DNA of 64,000 bases from Bolinopsis microptera (Eukaryota > Ctenophora > Tentaculata > Lobata > Bolinopsidae): contig NC_087077.1 in the NCBI RefSeq assembly GCF_026151205.1, positions 3,286,001 to 3,350,000 of the forward strand. Reading direction: 5' to 3'. The notes beneath the pieces are model-generated. The model saw nothing but the letters and a program-made list of their open reading frames with translations. It did no database searches and was not told the DNA's origin. Shown here in pieces: positions 1 to 9,973 of this stretch (position 1 is the first letter of the stretch; the number at the start of each line of letters is the position of its first letter). The position numbers and the translations under genes were made by a program.

Positions 1-49
1 TTCGGACAGATGTCGCTGTCGGACAGATGTCGCTGTCGGACAGGAGTCG
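1..49. repeat. 17 bp tandem repeat at window edge
   Basis: The window opens with about 2.8 copies of a 17 bp unit (TCGGACAGATGTCGCTG); the last copy is degenerate. It probably continues to the left of the window. No coding role is visible. Confidence 0.7.
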
Positions 50-2533
50 TGTTACCGTTTTACTAGCCTGTCACGTGATCAAAACGGTTTTTTGCCCATA
101 ACTCTCCAGGGAAGCATTTTTACCCTACGTCATGGGGGGTGATTCGGAATCAGCGTCCAAAAATACACCGATTCATATCAATTTCATACCCAAAGGGCCT
201 TTTCACAAGAATTTTCTTAAAATTTGGGCGAGCGATTTAGTAGGAGCGCCTCTGCATAGTGCATAACCATCATCGCATCGGGCAGGGGGAGAGGATGCCC
301 GGTGCACACGAAGCCGCACAAATACAAACTGAATTCAGAATTATGAATATGAGGAAAAACTTAACTTTGTCATTTGAATTGTTCACGAACTTATAATGGA
401 GCATTACGGTTATTTTTTCAAACGCTGCCCGACCCATCATTTTATTGTAACCACCAGTCAGGCTGGCAGAGGGGTACATGCAAAGCTGTATGTGCAATGT
501 TATTTAGAACCATCTACTATTTCGAAAAACCTGTAAATATGAATAAATATCATATGATCTCACATATTTACTCAAGCTCATAAATTTTTGTCGAGTAGAC
601 TACTTTTCACTTCAGACCGTAGAAATTATTTATTCTTTTGGAGTGAAGGGCGATGAATCTCAGGCTGCATTTATATCCTTTCTTGCAGGCTGATTCTGTT
701 ACTAATATTATCGCGATGTACCAGGGGATCAGTGATCACGTCTAGTTGGTTGTCAGCTCAGTTGTAATGTTACTACATACTAACATTGCTGTAGTACTAA
801 AGACTTAAATAGCAGATCACCACAGGCCGCCTCCAGTTTTCCAGCTGTTTAGCAGGGAGCCTAGTGAAGCTAAAGTAAATCGAATTTGATAACCGGACAT
901 AAATAGTGTCCAGTGAGAGTCTGGACTTGGATCGTGGGATCATCAACGTTCATCCTAGCTAAAGTGAATGGTACTACTTTAGTACTTTCGGTAAGTCAGT
1001 TTGCTGCACGGAACGATGTTTGTATTTTTGAATCGAAAATTATGGGCAAACCGCTGTTGGGTACCTGGTACTTCGGTAGGGTTCCTTATCTCCACTGAGA
1101 TACATGGACCATGTATTACATGGTGCTGGCTGATCTTCCCAATTAATTTTCGGAAGGTTATTTCCGTAAGGTTCGTAATGTGCAAGCACCTCATTTAACC
1201 CTCACGCCCGATTTCTATTTTCTCGAGTATTCGGCTGAGTGGACCCGGGGGGCTGCATTGACCACTCAGGATCCTTAGCTGAGCGTTGACAACGCTCACC
1301 CCACGGCTAGTGACAGTGGGGTGAATGTGATGGATATTCAGTAACAGGTCACCTTCGACGTTTTGTTTTTATTAACATAAGCTGTTAAGTGTTTAGTGCT
1401 GCCATCACATTTATTTTTAAGAGAATTACTGTTTTGCTGGCAGGTTTAAGGCTAGTGATGATCTAACTTTGTATTTCAATTCCTTCTGCCGAGCTTCATT
1501 TATCCCATTCTTGAGACTGCCGTCCCTTCCCGTTTGCTATCATTTAAGAGTTTAAGCTATTACTGTATTCTTGTATTAGTCTATTGGTTCGTTGGTATTT
1601 TGTTTCGCACATACCGTATGTAATATGTACCTATTCGTAGGAATAAAAGGAATACAAGGAATATAAGGAATATAAGGAATACAAATTTAAAATCTTAAGC
1701 TACAATAGTAACTGTTAAGATAATAACAATATCATAAGATTTGAATTTATTATATTAATATAACTTAAACTAAAGTGAAAAATAAAGATTTTGACAAACA
1801 AATATTTTGTTTACAGTCGCCTTGGTAATGCTGTAATGCTTGAGCCAGGCCACTTTGCACTCGCTGTTGCGCGAAAAGAAACAAAACCGCTGGTACAGTG
1901 ATTTTCAGTGTTCATGTACTGGCCAGAGAGTCGACGAATTTCTTGCGGTTGTTAAAACACGTAGTGGCAAATCTCGTATTTCGTATGAATGTGATGGATA
2001 TTCATTATTCAGTATCAAATCACCGCTAGACGTTTTGTTTTTATTCAGGCATAATACTTTTATTTATTTTTATAAATTCTTTGCATCCACGATTCCATGC
2101 AAGCCTAACTAATCTATCAGTGTCTTGTTACTAAAATTGAGTTAATCTTAGGCGTGATGATGGTGAAGACACGTCGAACATTACAAGCAGTGAAATATTC
2201 CCCGTTAAGTTTTCTATTAATATTCGAGTCTTCGTCTTGATCTTTTATTCAGTGGTTTCTCCTTTTTCTTTGTCATTATTTGTCTTCCATTTCTATTAAG
2301 AACCGTATTTTAAAATAGATATTTACATTGATATTCTTAACTGTAGAAGCGTGTGGGTAAATATTTCATTATCAACAGAGTTTAAATAGTTTAGTTCATC
2401 TAGGCAAGCTAGCTGAAGCGACAATTCATCCTATAATTAATTTTGTCGGATAAAATCTATTTACTATTCTATTCAACAAGTGTTTCATGCTTTTATAAAT
2501 GTTTTAATGATCATGTGATAAAGCAATTATAGA
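50..2533. other. Intergenic, no gene recognised
   Basis: No ORF here looks protein-like; short ones are shadows. Positions 700-780 match, with changes, the sequence that brackets the LINE at 6125-6182 and 15158-15190, so this is the left part of the segmental duplication. A segment with GTGATGGATATTCA and GACGTTTTGTTTTTATT occurs at about 1326-1376 and again at 1990-2047. A GGAATATAA-type microsatellite lies at 1640-1685. From about 2160 onward the sequence aligns with the region upstream of the second gene copy (from about 16240). Confidence 0.55.
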
Positions 2534-4500
2534 ATGGAAGAAATAAGTGCGACAGTAGAGCTGATAGTAAATAGTATCAAAACAAAGGATAACAACAGAC
2601 GGCGGAAGAACAGACGCAGAGTTCTGGAATTAATTGATCAGTTTCAAAAGTTTGATATGGGTTCAACACCAGAAACAGCCCGAGGTAGGCATTAAAGATT
2701 GGGTGTAAACATCTCGTTAGTCGTTTTTATTAACATTTTTTATAACATTGTTTATCAATTATTATAGATTTAAGATTCCTACACAAAAAGTGCAGCAGAT
2801 TTCCACTTTTGTAAAACAGTAGTATGTCACTGCAGATAGGTCACACCCAATGAGTATACCTATTTTAGTGTTCAGGTAGTAACTTACATCGTGAACTTAA
2901 AATCAAACAATTTCTGTTAATTTCAGATCTCGTGAAGATACTTATTAAAGACGAACTGCAAAATGTTTTATCTTCTTTTGCAAAAGAATTTAAAGTGGCG
3001 CCACTTCTCGATTTTATATCAGATCAGGGCGTCAAAAAGGCGAAAGGTAAACAAAAAGCGGGTAAGTCAAAGAATACACGCCAAGAAATGGGGCCACAGA
3101 CTAGCATGAAAGGACAGGAAAGAGACTCGCTGGAAAGCACAAACAGCAAAGAATTTCAGCCAATTTTGGTTGAGCCGATTAAAGGAAACAGCCTAAGCTG
3201 TGATGAATTTGCATCAAAAATCAATGAAGCTCGAGAGAATCCGTATAGTAATGTTTGGGACCTTCCCATGTTTGATTTCTCCCGGGACCAAATCATGGAA
3301 TATATACAGGGGTACTTTGGGGCTGAAACGTCAAACATCCAGAGCAGTATACTTAACTGTGACCCTACCTTTCCCAGAATGGTCTGCACAGCCGTTAAAT
3401 ATTGGAATGACAGGCAATTGATTGTACCACTGCTTCGCACGATAAAAGAAGTTTTTGAGAAGAGCTCGTTTGATTCAGAGGAGATTTGTCATTGGCTAGT
3501 AAATGAAAAGGTGGTGTTGGCAACAGCCCTTTTGGCTTGTTTCCTGAATGAAGAAGATATTTTCAACCAAGTTCTAGAAATCTACAATGGATCACCATTT
3601 CCAGTCAAGTACAATAAGTTGGAAGACGTTTTACTACTCGTCTCGAGTACCCTTACTTACGCTAAACGAATCGAGACACATTCACTAGAATTGCTAAACA
3701 TCTTGAATCTCATACAACATATGAAAGATTCAATCCACTTGGAGTTCAATGAATCTGATGTACAGAAAGCTAAACGTTTTCTTGTGAAGGGGGGTATCGT
3801 TGATGTTATAACTGAAGTTCTGTCATACAAAGATTGCGACTTACCTGGCCTAATACAGGGTGTGAGCATTATTTTGATAGACTGGTTTAAAGAAGAGGTG
3901 AAACCTGTGGATCTGCTGCCCATATTTCCAAGTGCTCTCCAGTTCTTAAACAAAATGCTCAGCCAAAAACAAATATCGTTTGTAGATGATTACATAATGA
4001 ATATTTGTTTACATTTTCTACAATTCTTCATTGTTAACATACCGTATGAAATGATGATGATGATATTGAACGAAGATTCAATTGGCTTAATCATCCGTTT
4101 TTCGAGAATCTACTCAATAAGACAAAGCCAGGTTCTTGATATTCTCGCTTTAGCAGCTGCAAAAGATAAACGTGGAGTGATCGAAGACATGGTAAATAGA
4201 TTGAAACAGCGCCCACCCACCTACATAAACTCAGAAGCTTGCTTGTTTAAACTTAATATGATCGTAATCCATATTTCCGGCGCCATGAAATATGATAGAA
4301 TGAAAGATAACGCGACGGAATACTCTCAATGATGATTGAAACACCTTTTAAAGCCGAAGACATGCGGAATAAAAAACAAAGAAAATTCTCAGTCTATAAC
4401 GTACCCGACATAGTTTAGTAGTGGAACAGCAATACTAAGGTAATGCGACATAGCTTGGGATCCAGTCAACGATGCCTTCAGATTAGTTTACTCATTGATA
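700..4500. repeat. Segmental duplication, left copy
   Basis: This segment (upstream region plus gene copy 1) is homologous to 6125-6182 joined to 15158-18600, the latter interrupted by a LINE and a hAT element. The match covers the upstream sequence (TTATCGCGAT..ACCAGGGGATCA, then GGTTGTCAGCTC), the 5' flank of the gene, both exons and most of the intron edges. Divergence is clear but modest, so the duplication predates the LINE and hAT insertions in the right copy. Confidence 0.7.
2534..4332 (+). CDS. Unrecognised helical protein, duplicated gene copy 1, C terminus frameshifted
   Basis: Two exons are supported: 2534-2684 (starts MEEISATVEL, ends in phase 1 at CGAG|GTAGGC) and 2927-4332 (after TTTCAG, completing an Asp codon). 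The same exon structure and phase occur in copy 2 at 16568-18798, which strongly supports the model. Exon 1 carries a basic patch (NRRRKNRRR). Exon 2 has a lysine-rich linker near its start, then a predominantly leucine-rich helical region resembling ARM/HEAT-type packing, although I recognise no named family. Relative to copy 2, about 5 extra bases near 4310 shift the frame, so the last ~110 residues of copy 2 are replaced by a stop at 4332. Homologous but unreadable sequence continues to about 4500. It may be a pseudogene or a shortened paralogue. The function is unknown. Confidence 0.7.
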
Positions 4501-4928
4501 CAGGTAGGAGGCCACAAATTTTAAAAATTACCCTTATCTGGAAACGATTTCACAAACAATAAACGAATTCGCCCAATTATAATGGCTGTCCAGTGTCCAA
4601 CGTGCATCGACCAAGTGACCTATTTGGGCATTTGAATATCATTAAATTGTAACAGTAGAACTAAAAGCATTTCGGTGAAAAATTAATCGTCGTTAAAAGC
4701 TGGTTTTAAAAAACGGCATTTTTGCTTTTTCGTTGAATGATAAGATATTTAATTATTATATTATACCTGTTGATGTGATTTTAGCAAGATTTTTAATTGT
4801 CAACAATTCTTGTGTAATTTTGTCTTTGATCATTATGGAAGTTTATGGGTCTGTCCACACTCGGATAAATAAAATATGACAAATCGCACCTTATTAGCCT
4901 TAGCTTTTCCTGTCCTAACTCCCACAAT
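4333..4928. other. Decayed 3' end of gene copy 1, then intergenic
   Basis: 4333-4500 is the frameshifted remnant of the gene copy 1 C terminus with an insertion relative to copy 2. Nothing is recognisable from 4500 to 4928. Confidence 0.5.
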
Positions 4929-5340
4929 TTACAAGGTTACCGATGAACTGCACATGTTTGACGATGATTGATAAGCTGGATTAACTATGATCCCCGAATC
5001 ATTAGGACCTCTTCTTAAAAATACACTCACAGGAGACACTGCATCTCCGCTGGTTTTATGAGTAAACCCCCGTTTCACCCTTATCTTGTTTATACATGGT
5101 TTGATAGCATTCGGGGAGAAAACGTACAACAAGGGGTCAGTGATCGCATTGAGGTACATGAACACTTGGCAGACCCACATGAAGTGTTGATCAGCTAGAT
5201 GTGTCACGTGGAAAGTAAAGTGAGGGACCCACGACATGGTGAACACAACACAGACTACTTTTATTAAGGGATATGACACGTGGATCATTTTTAGGAGCAT
5301 GGCTTTAATGGGATTGTGTATAAATGATTCATTTGTTTCT
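4929..5340 (-). pseudogene. Class A GPCR TM6-TM7-tail exon (orphan fragment)
   Basis: The minus-strand frame encodes the end of intracellular loop 3, TM6, extracellular loop 3, TM7 and a cytoplasmic tail of a rhodopsin-like receptor. Visible hallmarks are a TM6 stretch with an S-W-V-P motif (like CWxP), and TM7 with N-A-I-T-D-P-L-L-Y, the family's NP/DPxxY motif, followed by a helix-8-like segment. The tail ends at 4929. The frame opens at a stop near 5365, so 5301-5340 is probably coding as well. TM1-TM5 are not found nearby. Either this is the last exon of a receptor whose other exons lie beyond the LINE insertion, or it is a dead fragment. Ligand class cannot be told. Confidence 0.65.
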
Positions 5341-5344
5341 TTTT

Positions 5345-6182
5345 GTGAGCATTGATAGTTATGATTTTAAATCTCAATCAATCCTAGTTAATGAATGTTG
5401 CTTATTTAGTTATTTGATATTTCAAAACAATTGACTAATTAAGCGACAGAAATTTCTAATATTACGCATCATTCGCCGATTATGTTGAAATGTTGCTGTA
5501 AATGTGAACAATAATGGACAACAGTGCATCCTTCTGATTTAGCGGGCATCATGGAATTGAGACATGACAGTGAAAAGAATAGATATTAACCAAGGATGGG
5601 ACCGCAGCGTCGACTGGATCAGGCTCATGTGGGGCTGTACATTTTGAAATTAACAATTATTTTCTCCTTCTCTTAGTTAATACATGATGTTTTTCTCGTA
5701 TATTTTCATCCCTTTAAAATTAATTTGTGATTGTAATTTATGGCCGACACTCCGAAATTCGAATTAGAGAAGATGACAACTAACAAAAAATGGAGTTACC
5801 AACAGATGGTTCATCGCTTGAAAAGGATCCTGAGTGCCCCTCACGTATCTTTTCTGAGATACTAACGTATCTTATAATAATACTTGATAGGCAACCTTGA
5901 GATCCCCTGTCAAATACCTAATTATATAGCAAATCTGAGGGGAGAGAGAGAGCGAGAGAGGGAGAGTACTGAGACACTTTAGTATCACATTTGGGTCACA
6001 AAATGATCAATTAAACCACTTACCACCGACCAATTTGAAAACCCTTATTCATTTGACTTCGTCAAAGTTTTGTCGGCACTATACCGAAAAAAAACAGTCC
6101 CATATATCTTCTCGCTTTATTTATAGTAAGATACTCTTATTATCGCGATCTACCAGGGGATCACGTCGCGTATACTTGGTTG
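5345..6182. other. Intergenic with GA-rich microsatellite
   Basis: No gene is seen. A (GA)n-rich tract lies at 5939-5970. Positions 6125-6182 belong to the right copy of the segmental duplication and form the left flank of the LINE; TGGTTG at 6177-6182 is one copy of its target duplication. Confidence 0.6.
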
Positions 6183-6393
6183 GATTAAACAGGATTAAAC
6201 ATAAAATTACCAGAGAGAACACTAACGGACTCGTCTTGGCTATACAAGAATGAATAAATGAATAAATAAATAAGTAAAATTATCAAAACTGAATCATTTA
6301 AAAATAGTAAAATTTAACCGTTTACAATTTCACGAAAATAAAAGAAGATCGTCTATAATAATTTAAGGTAATACAGTAAATAAAGTTCGAGTA

Positions 6394-9300
6394 CTACATC
6401 TGTTTGCGAGGGTTAAGGGACGTTTTAGGAGGATTACGTAGATTTGAGGAGTCTGTAAGGTACTTCCCGAACTCTTTTATATGGGGTGAGTTCATTATTG
6501 CTCCATATTCTTTTAGCATCAACAGGCTTTTGAGGTTGTCAGAGAGGTTGGACCTGAGTTGATGGTAGTAGGGGCACTCAGTTAGGACGTGGTCTTCGGT
6601 TTCTAGAATAGGAGTTTCAAAGAAGGGGAGCTCCTCTAAAAAACGTATGACATCCGTTTCTGAGGAGCAGCAGAAGCGACACGTTTTAAGAGCTGTGTTG
6701 AGTTGATCTTTGGTGTAGCGACCTTTTTCTATCCTAAGATCGTGACTGCTAGATCGGAGTTTAGCAATATTGACCGTTTTAAGCCGGCAGGGGAGCTGTA
6801 AATAGGGTTCTTCGCCAAACTCGAATTTAACCGCTGTGTAGAAAGACATTTTGGGCTGGTTGAGGAGATTTCTCTTCCAATGGTCAACAAATGTCTCATG
6901 TATGTATTCACAAGCGTCTAGGGTGGGTGATAACTGTGGCTTGGAGACTGTACTCATCTTGGCAATAGTTGACCACGCATCATACCAGGTTAGATTCAGT
7001 AGCTTTTGCTCTTGGAAGGTGTGGTGCAAAAGAGTGTTCACGTTACCTTCTACCGCCAGGGATGCCCGATGGAAGTAAGCTAAACATTGGGGAATGACGG
7101 TAACTGTCCAGGGGGTTCTACCAGTGTCACCATAGCAGAAGTTGTTATTAGCTTTCTTGTGAACGCCTAGTATCCATTTGAGAATCTTCAGATGAGTTGT
7201 TTCGAGCGGATCTTTAGCTGCAGATTTGGGCAGGCTAACTTCTTCTTTTTTCGACGGGATAGCCTTTACGATGTTTGTTGATGAGAGCCAGACGGGACAT
7301 GCATAGGTCGCTACAGGCTTTACTAGACTATCGATGAGTTTAAGCATCGTGCTGGTAGTGAGCGCTTTCGTGTTGATAATTCGCCTCATTGAGAAGAATG
7401 AGCGTAGAGCTTTCTTCCTAAGTTCGTCGATAGCTTGCTTAAACGATCCATTCAGAGAGAATTGGATTCCGAGATAGCAGTATCTTTTTACTGGTATAAT
7501 GTCCAGGCTTCCTAGTTTAAAGCCATAAGAACATTTAAGTGTTCGTGAGCTTGTATTGAAGACCATCACACTGGTTTTGTCGATGTTCACTGATAACTCC
7601 CATTTTTCTGCATAGTCGTGCAAGCAATTCAGCAACGATTGTAGGCTGAACGCGTCAAGTGCTAGGAGGACTAAGTCGTCAGCCCATAGGAGGTGGCTTA
7701 CTTTGATGCCGTTTAAAATTGGGACATTCAATTCTTCGATTTGTTCCAGTCTGATGGAAAGCTCGTGGATATAAACGTTGAAGAGCTCAGGGGACATCGG
7801 GTGCCCTTGTTCTGTGCCGATGGTAACGTCGATAGCAGCGGAGAGCTTTTGGATCAGCTTAACTCGGGTTGACGAGTTGTTATACATGTGGCTGATGCAA
7901 GTGAAGAAATTGCCTGAGAGACCCATGTTGCCCAGTTTGAACAGAAGTGCATCCCTGCATACACTGTCAAATGCCTTCCGATAATCGACGAAGCAGGCAA
8001 ATAGTCGCTTCTTCTCTTTTTTGACATATTTCTCTATGATAGTGTTCAGGGTGAGCAAGTGGTCATTACATTGTGCTCCACTCCTGAATCCCAGTTGATA
8101 CGGTCGGTCGGGACAAGCTATTTCCCTAAATTCTATCAGCCGTTTAAGGAGCAAGTTCGAAAATAGCTTGCCAAGACAGCTGCCAATGGTAATGGCCCGA
8201 TAGTTATCGGGGTTCTGACGGTCACCCTTTTTATGGAGTGGAGTGGTGATAGAGTTGTTCCAAGGGTAGGTTCCGCACTGAAGACAGGCATTGAAAAGCT
8301 TAACTAGAACAAGTTGGAGTTGCTCGTTGGAGTTTTACAGCATCTCGTTTGATATCAGGTCATCGGACACACTCTTGTTGTTCCTTAGTTTCTTGATCGC
8401 ATCTTTTGTCTCCTGTAAGGTGAAGTCTCAATTCAAAGTGTCGACTAGGTTTTTAGTGTTCTGCAGCTCGTCGGTTGTGGGAGTAGAGACGACGTCATCA
8501 TCTGCGTGGTGATTCTTACTACACTTACGGTTGCAAAGGTCGTTAAAAAATTTATGAAAGAGGAGAAGATCATAAATGTCAAATGGCTCTTCATCTTTGT
8601 GTTGTTCGGACAGTTGCTTGAGCGCCGCCCAGTTAACATTACCACTTTCGTTTATCTTTTGATTCATCTCGAACAGATATTTCCCCTTTTTCGTTCTCTT
8701 AATAGCCCGGTACTCCTTTTTTTTTGAGAAAGTGCTGATTGCGAAGGAAATTGCTGTGTGGGTTGCGATTTGCATTCCTGTCAGCTCTGCTAGCCTCACT
8801 TTTCGCACGCCTGCAGTTAAGATCAAACCATTTTTTCTTGTTAGTACGTGTTCCACGTTTGGTTGTAGTAACCGAATTCGCAAGGTTGTGGTATGTTGCG
8901 ACCAAATCTCTATTGAGCCGTGTTGCTTCGTCTGCTGTGTTCGCTGGTTGGTTAAGGAGGTGTTCTATTTTGTCCTTAAATGTCTGATCATTCTGTGCCG
9001 AGCGAAACTGGGTTGCTGAGTCGGCAGAGAGATTCTCTGATCTGTTCCATTTGAAGGATTTGGGTGCATCCTGGATGTCTTTAGTGTCATTACTGGTAGA
9101 GATCCTCTTTAGATGATTGGTAGAGATAGTCATAGAGAGTGGCCTGTGATCGGAGTACTGGGATATGCTCTCGATTTTGAGTTGGCGAATTTTATCGTGG
9201 AGACTCGTGGATACGCAGATATAGTCAACAGTGCTAACACCGTGGCGTTGAATACAAGTGGGTGCACCAAAAATGTCACCCAGGGTCCTACCATTGAGAA

Positions 9301-9973
9301 TGACTAGACCAGTTGTTTGCAGGAGTTCGATGAAGGGTCGCCCGTTTGTGTTCAGCTTAAGGTCCGAGTTGTTGCGTTTCGTCAGCTGTTTGCAGTAATG
9401 GGCGTTAAGTTCGTAGTCTTTCAGGTGTCTATTGTCAGACATCATGTCATCCGTTGTGCCAGTTCTAGCGTTAAAGTCACCGAGAAGAATGACATCCTCG
9501 CTGAGCGGTATATCTGCCAGGAATTCTTGGAGGTGTTCTAGAGTTGAGTTGCTGACTTCAGTTTCTATATCTCTTCTCCGCTTCTTGAAAGAACCATTGG
9601 TTGGAGAGTCGTATACATTAACTAAATAGGTGTTCCTCTCAAGATCAAAATAGTTGGCTTTCAGCTTAACTACAACGATGTCCTCCGAGGCGTTCATCTG
9701 GACATGAGTTATACCGGCTTGTAGGCTTTTATGGACTCCAATACAGACACCACCAGAATTTGACCCCTTTCGGTTTGAGTTAAAGCAGCAGTAGTTACTA
9801 AAGTTAATCTCCCCTTTAGTTTCTTGCAGTGCAAAGATATCGTGGCTTTTGAAGAGATCTTGGATTTCGGGTATGTCGACTTTAGGTCCTTCAGTTTTGT
9901 CCCGAGAGTGGTTGATGTTCCAACACAGGAACCTAAGGGAGTGCCGGGACCTCTTTGATGTAGATTTAGTCAT
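6394..9973 (-). pseudogene. LINE ORF2: APE endonuclease + reverse transcriptase (inactivated)
   Basis: Begins at ATG 9973, overlapping the ORF1 stop by 8 bases (ATGACTAA), which suggests coupled reinitiation. Residues ~15-280 form an exonuclease/endonuclease/phosphatase domain: N-I-N-H-S near the start, L-Q-E-T-K, G-D-F-N-A-R, and S-D-H-R-P at the end. RT motifs follow: L-F-A-C-F-V-D-Y-R-K-A-F-D-S, E-Q-G-H-P-M-S-P, and A-D-D in the catalytic box near 7680. The C-terminal part contains a Cys/His cluster (C-R-F-C-C ... H ... C). The frame breaks in a run of nine T at 8717-8725, and stops occur at 8428-8430 (TGA) and 8335-8337 (TAA). The protein would bind, nick target DNA and prime reverse transcription, but this copy cannot make it intact. 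Confidence 0.88.
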
